Below are positions 51,195 through 64,000 of a stretch of DNA of 64,000 nt, one piece after another. The notes beneath the pieces are model-generated. The model was not told the origin of the DNA. It saw only the letters and a list, made by a program, of their open reading frames with translations, and did no database searches. The first letter of the stretch is position 1. Every line of letters begins with the position of its first letter. Origin of the DNA: Ectocarpus siliculosus (Eukaryota; Sar; Phaeophyceae; Ectocarpales; Ectocarpaceae); the NCBI GenBank assembly GCA_000310025.1, contig FN648905.1, positions 274,748-338,747 on the forward strand. The letters run 5' to 3'. Both the position numbers and the translations under genes were made by a program.

Positions 51195-53186
51195 TGTGTG
51201 GACGTTTCATTGAACGGAGCCCCCCGCAACACCTGTGTACAGCCCTCGCTCTCCCAGCCTCCGTTCTCCTCGTTAGCGTACTTCCAGCCTCATGGACACC
51301 TGCTGAAGGGGCAGCACAGCCTCTCTCCCGCAGTGATGCCACCAGGTTAACTGTTGTCGTGTGTGTGCGATGTACATACATACGAAGTACAGTAATACAA
51401 TACGTAGTATAGTTGTCCTGTTGTTCTTGTTCGACTAAATTTCTCTCACCAAGCAACGCACATACGGGGATGGTGCAAAAGGGACAAGATGTAGACTTAG
51501 CGAGTAAGGCTCGGCGGTGCAAGGGATAAGATATTGACAACATGTACTAACCATCACGGCGCACGGGAAACAGTACGTGACCACGGTGGACTTGACCACG
51601 GTGGACTGCTTGCGAGGTGCCAATAATCTCCAAATTATAACACATCACCATCATCATCGAGTATGTATGTAGTACAATGACAAATGTGGTGTAGTTGACA
51701 ACAGTAGCCATCTCCATGTATGAACGAATACATGGATGGGGAGGGTGCAAGGACGAGGATATCGCAATAATAAGGTCACACGGCACACGGCGCGCGGGTA
51801 GCACTTTTATTTGGTAACTAACCGGCGAGCTGTTCGCTGCCCCCTGGAGTTACAGCAGTATTGCGCTGCCAGGATATTGTTGTCCACAAACAAGCTCCAG
51901 CTCATTGACTTCCCGTTTACACTCAGTCGCGCCGTCCCCCCAACGACCGACTTGTCCCGACGTCTAGATAGACTACTGCTGTACAGCAGCCAGCCGACAG
52001 CTTCGCCATAGCTCCGTAGATAGATACGTACGCAGCAGGGAAGCTGCTGCGACCAAACCACAACAATGGGTACTCTGCAGGCAGAGCAGGAACCTGCTCC
52101 CTGCCCCTGCTACCATCACTGTGACTGATCGCACAGAACCAGAAGTAGCAGCTCAGCAGTAGTAGTCAACTAGCCTACCCGAGCTGTACCCGAGGGAACA
52201 GCTCCTGAGCGTACTGTACTAACGAACCAACCAGCGTAGAGCAAACGCGGCGCGTTGTGCTACGATGGATGCGGGGCTACAGCATTCCTGTCCCCGTATT
52301 ATTCTCACATATGTACGGCCATCACCTTCCTCAACTCCCTTTTCAAAATATTGGAACCACGCCGTTCATTTCTTCCTAATATGTTCCGCTCTAAATCCTA
52401 TATGTTACTGGGGTTGGGTGGTAAGGCCCCTCCAGCAGTGGAGGTAAGCAGTAAAGAAAAGAATGGATTGCAAATATTCGCGCCCAAAGAAACTATCCGT
52501 CACTCCTTTGTGTTTTCCCTTGTCTCGTGAAACTTGGACCACAGGCGCTCGTAAGCAGCGCACGGATACAAGACGAACGAGCGGACAACACTACTATTGC
52601 TGCGGTCCAGCGACCGCCTCTGCTGCTAACCAGGGTTGAAGTTTTTCTCCCTGGCCGACAGATTCTCCCGCTGGCCGACGGCTACCTACTCGGTATGTGA
52701 CATGGGCAAAGAAGGAACGCGTAGACACTCGTCTCCACTGCGGACAACAACCGAAGCATAAGTAACGCGTGTATATACCGTGGAGTACACTGCCCTCGCC
52801 GTTCGCAAAAAAAGCGGTCCACGACGACCGTGAACGCGACCCATAACTCGGTCCATGGCGGTGAACCCAAGTTTCAGTCACAAACTGCTGTTTGTTTCTT
52901 TGTTTCCGCTCCGAACACAAGTTCATTGTGACACAAGGGCTCCGGACGCGGGGGGCTACCGCCCCCCCCGTCCTTCGTTTTGGCTGGTGCTCTATGCGGA
53001 GAGGAAAACGTCGGGGCGTTGAAACACATACCAAGTGGGACGTGCTTGATGTGGTCAGAATATGATTTAATTACAATATCTTCCCGAAGAAGTGGAGCTG
53101 TGAAGGCAGCTCGTGGACCACGAAAGAAAAAACACCACAAACTGAAGATTTGACCGGAACTATTCTTCGGCGCAACTTGAAGTACA
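51195..53186. other. Intergenic, no gene seen
   Basis: No supported gene. It contains palindromic CTGCTGTACAGCAG-type words (51970-52040) and, at about 52940-52980, a fragment of the GC-rich dispersed repeat also seen at 54251 and 56664. Confidence 0.35.
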
Positions 53187-53560
53187 TACAATCTCGATAT
53201 GCGAGATTTTCGGACTTGCGATGTACACCAGAAGCATTACGCGGCGTACCGTGTGAAACAATTTTACCGTAAAGTGGAGCTTAGAAGGTGGCTTTTTTAT
53301 GTTGCAAAGGAAACGACACAGTCGCAACTCTACTGTGATAGTCTAGACTTGTGATATTGGACTACGGTCTTACAATCTCGATATGCGAGATTTTCGGACT
53401 TGCAATGTACACCGGAAGCATTACTCGGCGTTCGGTGTTCAAACCATTACCGCGGTAGAGCTCAGAAGACGGCTCTTACACGGTAAGAAGGAAACGACAC
53501 AGTCCCAACTCGAATGTGATACTCTATCAAGTCTAACTAACGTGATGCTCCAGACTAAGG
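53187..53560. repeat. 184-bp direct repeat, two diverged copies
   Basis: TACAATCTCGATATGCGAGATTTTCGGACTTG occurs at 53187 and 53371, and the similarity continues through GGAAACGACACAGTC. The palindrome CTCGATATGCGAG lies at each start. 53070-53186 may be an older, truncated third copy. Confidence 0.8.
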
Positions 53561-54250
53561 CGTAATCTAGGCTGGAACTGTTCTTCGGCGCTATGTATTC
53601 ATGCAAAGTTGAAAATGTACAACTTACAAAATGTAGAGCGACAGCGTTGTTCAGACGCAATCGGGAACGGCAAACAAACGGGTCCCTTGGGAACCAATCG
53701 TTAGCGTACGCTCAAAATGTAGCGAACATTACACACACACTCATCTTGAAAGTTGTAGCCGACACTCTAAATGTACTTGGCATCTACACGTGCATGTCTA
53801 AGCCGCTTGTCTAATTGTGGTACGTGGCAACATAAGATACTCTGAATGTGATGTATTTACGTGGCTACTATACATGTCTGTCAAGGCGCGGAAAAATCGT
53901 TCGTGTAGAAGATAGGTGGTAGTACCCAAAGCTAAGAGGGAAACCGAACGACACCGAGAGGCATTTAATTTGCACAAAGAACTAAACACGAAAGAAATAA
54001 AAAAGTCAGGCAGTGACACGGCGCGCCTGGAGTTTACATGGCTACATAATACGTGTTGCGAAGCCGGAGACATGCATCACCGAAAGACACAGAAAACGAA
54101 GATCAGGCTCGTCACACAGCGTTCGTAGCGTTGATGGTCTACTTCCGTGCTGTTGAACAGGATTCCTGCCTTGGTAGCAGGAGCATCGTTGGAGGAAGAA
54201 GACCTGAGGTGGTGAAGACACTTCCGTCCAGTAAGGTCGCTTGTTCTTTA
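53561..54250. other. Intergenic, no gene seen
   Basis: Nothing recognisable beyond short frames. Confidence 0.35.
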
Positions 54251-54506
54251 CAGTCCCGAGCGGAGGGGTCCGAGGTGGAGACGCAGGTGCGACAACGTGG
54301 TTTTGAGCCGTCCCGCCGGCGCGTGCAGCTCGCCCGTCGCTGGACGCTCGGAGCCCCGAGCGGCCGCGTCTCGCTGAGAGAGGGCTCTCGGCGGGCTTCG
54401 CGGAGCGGGAAGCCGAGCGGCGGCCCCTTCGTCGCTCGCCAACATTTGACGCTATCGGTGGACGCGGGAGGCTACCGCCCCCCTCGTCCCCCGTTTGAGA
54501 GTGTTT
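54251..54506. repeat. GC-rich dispersed repeat, copy 1
   Basis: About 250 bp closely related to 56664-56870. Shared stretches include CAGTCCCGAGCGGAGG, GTGGTTTTGAGCCGTCCCGC and GAGCGGCGGCCCC. The 3' part (GACGCGGGAGGCTACCGCCCC) is also found near 52945. Origin unknown. It could be a short interspersed element, but no tRNA-like promoter boxes are evident. Confidence 0.7.
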
Positions 54507-54879
54507 GTATGTGCATACGAAACGAACGGTAACATTTGCAACACATATTACCAAGTGGGACGGTTGTTCGCTACATACAGCTGAAGAGAACGATGGACAG
54601 ACAGACGCAGGTTCAAGTCGAGAGAAGCATGCATGCATGATGCGTCATCATCTCCTTATCCACTTACCGTCTTCTTCTTTCTTCCACTGAAACAAAACTA
54701 AGTGCAAAAATAATTAATGTCAAACAAACGTTGAAGCTTCTGGCGCACACCCTGCTTGCTGTAGCCATAATGTATGTGTGTGCACCTGTCTGTCTTTAGT
54801 ATACAGTACGGCCCCGGAGATAAGAAACGTCAAGATCGGGTCGAGGCTCAATCCCTTACTTTGCGTCGAAGGACCAACC

Positions 54880-54966
54880 GAAGTCGTCCTTTTTCTTAAA
54901 AGAAATGCATTAGGGGTTTAGCTAACCCTAACCCTAACCCGAAGTCGTCAATTTTCTTAAAAGAAA
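54880..54966. repeat. Small duplication flanking a (CCCTAA)3 tract
   Basis: GAAGTCGTC(C/A)(A/T)TTTTCTTAAAAGAAA occurs on both sides of CTAACCCTAACCCTAACCC, a short telomere-like run in the interior of the window. Confidence 0.7.
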
Positions 54967-56663
54967 GGCCTTTCTTATTCCTTTGGACTGTCGCATCCTC
55001 CTGATTCTGTTATTTCTCATTTTCTTTAATTTCTGGCTAAGAAGATGCATACAACAACACAAAAAATCCATGCAGCAGTGGGTAAAGCAGCCCCCGGCGG
55101 CGCCGAGTCGTTAGCTAAATAACGCGGAGGTGGGGGGGACAGCGCCAACAATCACTCTCCCCTCCTACGAAAAAAAAACGTTGTGCAGCTAGGTACGGGG
55201 GGGGGAGTGGGAGCACGGAAGGAGCAGCAGTGGAACGTTTCATATTGGATACACCCCCCCAGCAACCCTTGTTTCTCATGTATTGGGGGTATCGCACGAT
55301 CGATCATGTTTGTTTCTTGTTAGGACGTTTCTTATGTTGTGGCCGAGATTGAGCTGTGTTTCTTAGCCCTTTTTTCTTATTTTTACTAAAAAGTTGAGCC
55401 TTTTTTTCTTCGCGGAATGTTTCTTAGTTGCGGGCCCGTACTGTAAGCAAGCGTCTGACCGCGCTAACCGGCTGACCAATGAAGACGTCAGTCTCAGTGC
55501 GGTGGAAGACACACAATGCGCTTCTACAGTAAACAATCTGGGACCCTGTGACCGAGTGTCACGGGGGAGTCTACGCTACTCTCCGGATTAAAGACAGATA
55601 GATACCGTATAGCAGCAGTAAGAAGAAAACTAACTGCACTTGTTTGCCTTGTTATGGCTGCTACTACTTTGGGTGCGCGTGGCGTGCGCTTTGACCTGTC
55701 TGTCTGTGTGTGCAAGTGTGGCTTGTACCATAGCTATATACAGCCGTGAGACTACATACAATACAGCAACATGCAGCAGTCTGTCTAGATCAGTACTCCG
55801 TATAGTAATGTTCGCACACTACACACACACCCGGTGTCTGTCGTCCTCCGGACCGCATACATACATACCGCAGAGAGATCCAGCATACAGAGAGAGCTGA
55901 TCATGAGAAACAAACATGAGCGAGATGCATGTGATGTGTTCCGAGTTCCGAGAGCCAGTTTTTTCTGTCACAATGAACGCCGCAAGTTGTCCGGCTTCCG
56001 TCTTCTCATTTATTTCCGGAAGAAATGTTTGCCCGCTACCGCACGCGCATAGAGGGGTGCCGTCACCGTTACAACACCACACACAGGTGGTCAACAGTAA
56101 ACAGTCCACCAAACACACTCCTCATGCACCATCGCTAAAGTAAGTGCACGAAAGGTATGAACATGGGGATGTAATGCATGTATGTATGTGTATGTTACCT
56201 GCTATAGATACATGTTTACGTACACGATCCGCGATACATGCATGCAGTAACGTGCGTCACGTGCACGCGGTTGTCATTTCTTCTTCAAAATTCATGTTCC
56301 GAGATAGGTTGAAGATATCAAAAAATACCGACAGCATGGTGAAGAATGAAAGAACACACGTCCGTCTGTATTCTTTGAGGTCAACAGCTTGCCGCACGCG
56401 CAATCCCAGCAGCATCGCGCAGCTGCAGAAAAAAATGCCGGCAACACCACTCACAGCAAAGTTGCACCTCTCAACGCGCCATGCCTAACGCGGTCACACA
56501 ACAACATATTGCCACATGCAGTAGTGCTACATGCACAGATGCGTGTTGCAGTGCACAATGCACAACAACAGCAACAACACACCTCACACGTCACTTCAAG
56601 TTCTCAAAAACACGGAAAGACGTTAGCCACCAATCGGATCGCTGATTCTTACATTGGAGCGAC
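54967..56663. other. Intergenic, no gene seen
   Basis: No supported gene or RNA. A G-run lies at 55195-55206 and pyrimidine-rich stretches around 55330-55420. Confidence 0.35.
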
Positions 56664-56890
56664 AGTCCCGAGCGGAGGTGTCCGAGGTGGAGAGAAAAAT
56701 TGCGACGACGTGGTTTTGAGCCGTCCCGCCGGCGCGTGCAGCTCATCCGTCGCTGGACGCCCGGAGCCCCGAGCGGCGGCGTCTCGCTGAGAGGGGGCTC
56801 CCGGAGGGCTCCGCGGAGCGGGAGGGCGAGCGGCGGCCCCGGCGTCGCGCGCCAACACTCGACGCTAATCGTGTCGAGTTGAGAGTGGGC
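56664..56890. repeat. GC-rich dispersed repeat, copy 2
   Basis: Second copy of the element at 54251-54506, same orientation, with about 10-15 percent visible divergence. The copies differ in their 3' tails. Confidence 0.7.
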
Positions 56891-57639
56891 GCAATCCCGC
56901 CGCTTCGCTCTCAGGCGCCGAACGGAGGCCTGCGGCGCGCCCTCAGGCTTGAGCTAATTTTCCTCACCTCTATTGGTGTGGGTAATCGGTGTCTGTGATC
57001 CGAAACTGCCGGTGGCACGCCACACGCAGCCGAGCAACACGCCGAAACCGTGCCGACTACGTTCGCAAAGGCTGTACACACCCATACAGCCAACACGTTT
57101 TCACGGGAAAACTGCCGGAGCAATTTTCCCCTTGCTGGCGCAATTGATCCCTTGTTCTATCTGCAAACACAATAGACAGACGTCTGCGCTACGAAATACA
57201 GCCGCAGCAATCGGATCACGGCTGCGGAGTACACGTGACATGCCAACACGCAGCCGAGTGACGCACTTCGAAGGAAAACTACAAACGGTCATTTTACGGC
57301 AAATAAATATGGCCAAAAATTGCTGTTCATGCCCTTCGCATTGCCTATTTTATCATTTTTTATACGCCTTCTGATTCGAAGGGATGACTATTATAAGACA
57401 AATTCAGTCATTTTTGGCAATTATGGCCGGCAAAGAAACGTCAGAATAGAGTTCGATTTGAGCGAACTTATGTTTTCAGAACCCGTTTTTCTCGGGGATT
57501 CCAAAAATGCAAAGATCTCGTATCGATCTCGCATCTTGTTTGGGTCCGCAGCGCAGTTGCATCACGGCGGCAAATTGCTTGCCGGGTGCCACTATTTTTT
57601 GGCGCGGCATTCATGGGCGGGATCCCGGCGCCATGTTTC
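56891..57639. other. Intergenic; short repeat shared with 30650
   Basis: No gene. 57478-57509 (AGAACCC...GGGGATTCCAAAAATG) resembles 30652-30682 upstream of the transposase gene, so a dispersed sequence is present at both places. Confidence 0.4.
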
Positions 57640-59680
57640 CGTGCGTGCGGGGTTGCGGAGAGATGGTCGTTTTGGGTCTGTCCGCGAGGGTGGTCCAGTG
57701 AACAAAAAAGGGCCGTCTCTCCGACAAAATGAGATGGTCTACGAACAAGATAGGGTCGTTTGTGGAATTATAACAAAGGAGGGGGTCGTCTTATGGTATT
57801 ACAGACCTAGGATATGGCCGTTGGATATGGCGATACGAGACCCACAGATCAGGTGAAGACACATCTCCCGTGGATACCACATTGAGATGTGAGGTCGCAA
57901 GTTCAGAGGTTTGGTATATAATTCTGGCATATTCATCGGACAGTGAATATATTGCGGTAGTTTCATCGGAAGATATTGTATTACAGTAAGATCCATCGGA
58001 AGATATTACAGATTGCTGTAAGATTCGGATGAAAGAATACTGTTATGAGATCCACCGGATATAAATATTGTTAGCAGCAGACGTAGAACTTGGATAGCAA
58101 TAAAAGTAGATAGGCAGAGGACTATGCTCCCCCCTTCTGCCTACTTGCCTGCTTCTTCCCGGATACCTTTTCCCTGGTTTGTGCTACGCTGCGAGAGAAT
58201 TAAGAAACGTGAGTGAAACTTGAGCTTTGATACCCTGCTTAACAGTGGTCGGGTCCGCCCCACACTGCCAACTGGTCCTTATAGATTCGAATATCATAAT
58301 AGTCGTCCTCGCACGAAGCAGGACAAAATGGGGTCGTCTGGAGGTAGGATGTTTTGAGAGTCCGTAAAGGCGCTGTTTTAGGAGGTCGAAGGCCAGAAAC
58401 GTTGTTTAGGGAGGTGCCCACACACCGTGCGCGGTCGTTGGAGGCTCTGGAACGCGGTTGGAAGCGGTTTCGCGAGTGTACTTGTGCGCGCCCCGCCCCG
58501 TAGTCCTGGTGACCCCTTTCTGTCCCTAAAAATGGGGGGTCGACCCCGTTTTGTCACTTTCCCTTCATTTTTACCTCACATACAAGCTGGTTCACGGAAA
58601 TAGTTAAAACTTATTCCACAACTCGTCCCAAACGCAGCACAAGCTCAATTTTTTGGCAGCTTACCGCCGGTGGATATTGACCGTGGGACGTTGTGTGAAT
58701 TCGTTGCGGAGATATGGTCGTTTTGCAGCTCTCATCGAGGTTGGTCCATGGCACAATGGGGTTATCTATTCGAGAACATGGGGGGAGTATGATTTTTTGC
58801 AGAGGAGGGGGTCGAACATGACAGTATGGGGTCTTATTTGGACAAGTTTTGTAGCGGCCGTAAATGCACTACTTTTGCCGGTCGAAGGCCGAAAAATCTG
58901 TTTGAGGAGGTTCCCACACGCGCTGCGCGGTGGGAGAAGGTGGCGGAACGAAATTTCTGAGGGTTTCGGGGCTGCACGTGAGAGCGCGATCTTTTGCAGA
59001 AAAGTTATTCCTGCCAAACCCCTGAACGTCCCCATTTTGTCCGGATTAAAGAGAAAAGAACACAGAGATGTTGCGGTATATTTACAGAGCTTGGATATTC
59101 TTGTTTCATATAGCGTTACTAAACCCACTGATCAAGTGATGATATACCGTTGTTGTTGTTGTTCTTGTTGTCCTCACATTAGAAATCATCCCGGTTTCTC
59201 TATCCAGTACCTCCTTCTCTCCCAATCTCTTCGTACTAGTCCCAACACTTGAAGCGGACAGTTCTCGTGGTCACAGGCAAGCTTACCAAATGAAAGGTAT
59301 ACAGTAAATCGTGGAAATCATCTTTAGATGTGAGGTCACTTGAGAAATTTGGAATATAATGCTGAGGCGATGCATCCGACAGACGATATATTTGTGGAAG
59401 ATTTCGGACAGAAATTTTGATTCTGGAGGCTCCTTCAAGATAATACGATTGGTGACAGACGTAAAACATTTGGTAGCGACAATACTGAAAGCGCGCGGGT
59501 GAGTGCCCCCTTGTTCACTTGCCCTGCTTCCCCTGCTTTCGGATACCCTTTCCCCTTGCATGCGTGCATGTGCCTACGCTGCGAGAGAATGAAGAAAAGT
59601 GGGTGAACCTTGAGCCTTGATACCATGCTTGCAACAGTGGTCGGGTGCGCCCTACACTGCCAACTGGTCCTATTAATTAC
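57640..59680. repeat. Diverged direct repeats, LTR-like or tandem element copies
   Basis: About 57880-58285 and 59320-59680 are diverged direct copies (AGATGTGAGGTC..., CGGATACC(C)TTTTCCC, CTACGCTGCGAGAGAAT, CAGTGGTCGGGT, ACACTGCCAACTGGTCC). Two further blocks are also paired: 57650-57830 with 58690-58850 (GAGATGGTCGTTTTG, GAGGGGGTCG), and 58365-58440 with 58855-58945 (GGTCGAAGGCC, CCCACAC). The order differs between copies. No coding domain lies between them. This could be a non-coding LTR element or a rearranged tandem duplication. Confidence 0.6.
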
Positions 59681-62600
59681 CTGAGTATTCATTGTTTCTG
59701 AGCGTCCGCACTGGTATGCCCTTGTGTGTGCTTAGGAGCAAGTACGGTTGGTGTACTGGGTGTATTGGCTCACTCGCAGAGGGAAGAAGGGGGAAGAGAG
59801 AGAGTGATAACGCACAGTTCTGGAAAAACGGTGCCCCGTGACTGATCTCTCTGAATATACCCCTCTCGATACTCCTGTACGAAACAGGAACCTCTACTCG
59901 GAATCCATATCTATGCACTCACACGAACACCCTCCCTGGTTTTTTACTCCAGTGAAAAACCCCTCGTGTGATACAAGAGAACTTCTTCCAGAAATTCGTG
60001 AAAATAAACCCCTAAACAAATCTGAGCGAAAACCCGGCCACTGGATCAAAACACCTCACGAAACCTCATCACTCATCAACGCCGTTCCTACCGCGACAAG
60101 ATTCCAACGGCTGACTTGCTCAAGACATAGAATTATTCTTTCCGTGAAAAACACGACCAAATTCCGTGCACAAGAGTTCAAATAATAAACCCAAGACTGA
60201 CAGCGTCCAACATCATCAAATCCTGCTATCTCCTCCGCCAATTGACGCACCCTGCAGCATCGACGATAGTCGCGTCATCATCGCATTCATCCGCTGGTTG
60301 ATGGCTACGTCCATGCGGTCTTCGAGCCGCTGTTCCAAGTCTTCCATGTCGCTGACATCACCCCCAGCGGGATTGACACCGCCGCTGCTGCTCATCGCTA
60401 GAGTCTTCCTCCCGTAGTCGTCGAATAGTCGAAGAGCAAAACAGAAAACATGAAAGTCTGTTCCACGAGCTGTTGAAAATCCCCAGCGGAAATGTCTTTG
60501 AGAAAACCCAATCGGCCCAGATGAGGTGTGTGTGCATGCACGCAGACGAAAATAGTACGAGCAAAATATAATTTAAAAGAGAATAATATTTCGGAGGACG
60601 ACAAAAAGATCCACCAAAAGCGAGAGAGATGAAGAGAAACTTACCCACAATACAAACGAGAGAAAGAGTGCGAGACAGCATAGAAAATCCAGGACCTCAA
60701 TCCCCGGCGGAAGGTGTGTGAAGTTTTACGAGGAGAAAAGCAAAAGATAAACAAGACCTTATTCCACGGCGAAAGGTGTTTAAAGTTCACTGTATGAAGA
60801 AAAAAGGTCTCACTAGATGAGCATTTTTTTCAAGTGATTCAGATCATCGCGTAATCCCCGATGTCGCGCGAAAAAACTTGTTAGGCCAGCAGCTCAAACA
60901 TGAACCGTGAGACTCTCGATGTTTAAGTCCACGTTTCGAAGCTGCGTTGGGTCGAAATCTCCATTTTGATGGCACTCAAACCTACATGTGTGCTTTCTAC
61001 GTTCCTGTCAGTTGTACTGATTGTTGCACTGTATTGAATCTCAAGCGAACACTGCTTTGAAAGAAAATTTATGATATGTTCGGTATTCTTCATGAAACAC
61101 ATTGAAATAAAATATGCTTGCTTTTACGCGGCGTAGAAATCTGGCCTTTGCCTATTTATTACCTGTCAGTTCTCCAATCAGCGAATAGTCGCGCAGGATG
61201 GAGAACGTATACTCGTCACCGTAACACAGCTGAATACCGCGTCCTGCCGCTCTTCCTTTCACCTCGTGCGTCTTTTTCTGCCGTGCAATCTGCAGAGCGA
61301 CCTTCCCCGCAAACAGGAGCAGCAGCAGCAGAGCAGCAGCAGCAGCAGCAGCGAAAACATTCGTAACAATTGGTGCTCCTTTACATCGGTGAAATGTGGC
61401 AAGTCTGAATTAATACCTCGTGCAGAAATTCCAATCGTTTACTCGAATTATCATACGTTCAGGAGTGGATGTCTCAATTGATCCGGATGCAGTGTTTGTT
61501 GGCGGCTGGGGCTTTGCAAGTTTCCTCTTAAAAATGGCGGTGTGTCTGAGTGTGGATGGACACCCCCCCTGGACATACGATGCGCTGAAGCCGTGGTACA
61601 AGCACACTCGAGCGTAAATAAACATGAATAGCACCAATCCAATCGACTTCTGTCTGAACATGCCGCATGTTAGACCCTTGATTTGAATGTTGAGAATGAG
61701 GGGGGTGGGGGGTGAATTTGCTGTCGAATTACGCTGACCGTGCACGAGCAATGAACAATTGCAACGAAAAAATTGTATTCGTCACTAAATGCCCTCACGG
61801 TTAATGTGAATGTGAATGTACGGTGTCCAAGCAGCAATATACGGCCAAAAAGTGACGAAGAATGGTTTGAATCCGTGTTCAAGCTTCCTCCATAATGTAC
61901 TCGGTTGCTTATGATGTCGTCGGTAAATAACCTTCAACGATTGCCTTACATTCGCGACCTTGAAAACTGGATATCGCGAAGTAGTTTCGATACTGCCCGT
62001 AATCGATACTTCGAAGGACGTATACTTGTTTAAAATTGTAGACATTCAGCTCGCTTTTCCACTCTCGAATTTGTGTGGCTGACGACATCGCCGCGGCAGA
62101 AACAGCCGTCTGTGGTTATGGTTGAGAGTAATACATTCACGCCCAGCTTCATCCTTGTTTCCTGCGCGGGACAAACCAGGAAGGCTCGCGTTGTACACGA
62201 ACGTCATCGACACCGGCACATCCTTCTTTGGACCATCCTCATCGCTGGGATTCTCGCCTGTAAGTTAATGCCGGGCATGGTTGTTGATGAGTGGTGGATG
62301 GATGAACTCATGTGCGCTGCTTGTACAATTTTTATTTTAAATGCGAAGAAGGGCACATGATTAGCTTGTTTTTCGTGTTGTGTGCATATTTCGGAGAATC
62401 GGTTCGGTGCGCAAGCAGCTGTTTTGAGCCCTTTCCGGTTCAATGGAGACGCGGCTCGAATATTTACGATGAGTCGGTACCACGAAGCGAAGCAGAACAG
62501 GAAACCGCGGGTTGGGTGGCTTTTGTGTATGCAATAAAATTAGTGACAAGAAAGATGTGTGACCAAGGGAATAAAATGTTCTTCAAATTTTTGTCGTGCT

Positions 62601-64000
62601 CTCTCAAAGGCTTCTGACGTTCACGCGTGAGTTTGAGTCTCGGTGCAGCCACGCGATCTGGGATTTTCCCTCTCAGTACACTTGAAAACGGAGGCGATTA
62701 ATTCGTGAGTAGCCACAACATCGAGTGAAATGTCCACGAGTGAAAGGGATGGCTGGACCCCTTCTCTCGATAAAACCAAAGTCAGCACCGCAGAAGGAAG
62801 TGAAGAACAAAAACAATATTCCTACATATGTAGGCTTCCTCCTGTCTGTGTGACCCCGTCTGGAGCGTCTACATGCCCTGGATGGCGCAGAGTGATCCAG
62901 GCTATATGGGATGATAACCATCGAACACAGACGCACGCTCTCTAAAGTCCAGCATATTTCCACCCTCCTCATGAATTCCGATGGAGCTGCGCTATATTCC
63001 GGAATCCGTTCTTCTCCTAGTGAGATACGGTAATCTTAACCCATCCCCGGTTCGAAACCGAACTTGGTCGAAAAAAGAAATGTATCGCTTTCACATAAAT
63101 ATTTGAAAGAGGATGTGAAAGCGGAGTACTGTGATACATCGGATGTTTACTTGGTATGTTGAGCATGGAATGTCAGTCAAGACATCGAGGGCAGTAGGAG
63201 AAAATTGCGGACTCTTGATCAAGCATATGTCGAATGCGAATGGATCAGGCAGGTGTGGAATAAGGAATGTTTGCATGATTTCTGTGTGATGTTCAATCTG
63301 CCATTGTCGGAGGGTAAGCAATAATAGTAGTAAGAGGTGATCGCGCTCGTATCTGAAACACCTGGATGCACGTGCATTGTGACTACAGATATAATTTCTT
63401 TGCAATTTTGAAACGCACGAGAAACTAGTTGAGGTTTCAAAGGTTTGGACACGTTTCGATCCCTTTGAGTTGAATGTAGGAAAATCTTCCAAGGTTGTCA
63501 TACAATAACAGGTGTGTCTTGTGATGCAAACATGAAATCAGCAGTCAATGATATGACCTGAAACCGATTTTTCAAAGGTCGATGTGCCCGGTGCGATGGC
63601 TTCAAAATCGCAGAAAACCAACTTGGTGTTGCGACCACGAAGCCACAACACAGCCGCAAAAAGGCCAGTCATGGTAATTCAACCGATGCCCGTGAAGGGC
63701 GCACGACCTCCGAAATAATGCATTATAAATGCCAGACGTTGGCCTCAATCAGGCAGGCTCGTAGACCCTGGTCTCTCATCGTTGAGAATCCGGCAAGGAA
63801 ATCTTGATGGGCTGCTCCTGTCTGCATGAAACAGCGCAGTTATTAACACAGCATTGCACGTCCATGTCTGTCTATAACTGAATTACAGGAGATTCCGCTC
63901 AAAACAGAGCATGCGGTGCTCTGCGCTGGATTTAAGCTTCATCCGGGCGCATCGAATGTATGTCAAAACCGTGGAAGTAAAGATATGTCCGATTGATCTT
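59681..64000. other. Intergenic, no gene seen
   Basis: No frame with recognisable domain content on either strand and no RNA gene. A CAG microsatellite lies at about 61317-61358. Short frames at 59838-60185 and 62073-62360 have no supporting evidence. Confidence 0.4.

Overview
This is eukaryotic nuclear DNA dominated by mobile elements, with very little recognisable host coding sequence. The evidence is GT-AG introns of about 80 to 290 bp, LTR and tyrosine-recombinase retrotransposons, a spliced DDE transposase, higher-order satellites and a 100-N scaffold gap. The element mix (Ty1/copia, Ty3/gypsy chromovirus-like, Ngaro-like split-direct-repeat elements, an IS630/Tc1-type transposase of the form seen in fungi and other protists) and the moderately GC-rich, intron-containing genes fit a stramenopile such as a brown alga. 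That placement is inference. No ribosomal, organellar or housekeeping gene confirms it.

Layout. 1-230 is low-complexity contig edge. 2033-2757 is a small ATCGAT-rich element with terminal inverted repeats. It sits just upstream of the last visible exon (2831-4429) of a single-pass membrane protein with a glycosylated extracellular part. About 6200-21337 is a three-element nest. The 3' end of an old plus-strand copia (copia-B, LTR at 21143-21337) was interrupted by a minus-strand copia (copia-A, 6624-13424, perfect TCATC target duplication) and by a minus-strand Ngaro-like tyrosine-recombinase retrotransposon (13571-21077) with A1...B1-A2-B2 split direct repeats. Both inserts have broken frames. 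22.4-24.2 kb is mostly simple and tandem repeat.

24.4-30.5 kb holds two convergent genes: a Gly/Ser/Asn-rich protein of unknown function on plus and a three-exon DDE transposase on minus. The transposase carries Lys where the third catalytic acid is expected. Between them a 1,021-bp block occurs twice around the N gap, most likely an unmerged contig overlap.

30799-41588 is an intact Ty3/gypsy element with identical 300-bp LTRs. Its gag and pol lie in one frame separated by a single UGA, and pol begins with a NADAR (YbiA-like) domain. That is an unusual ADP-ribose-related enzyme cargo for a retrotransposon and is the most striking item in the window. The Ngaro-like element has the same gag-UGA-C-pol layout.

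41.7-48.1 kb contains a decayed tyrosine-recombinase-like gene, a 3.5-kb higher-order array of 8-bp words and conserved 230-bp cores, and a two-exon gene for a Cys-rich (CRC-like) protein. 48.1-64 kb is almost entirely non-coding. It holds a roughly 950-bp foldback element (50234-51187), a 184-bp tandem repeat, dispersed GC-rich repeats and a diverged direct repeat family (57.6-59.7 kb).
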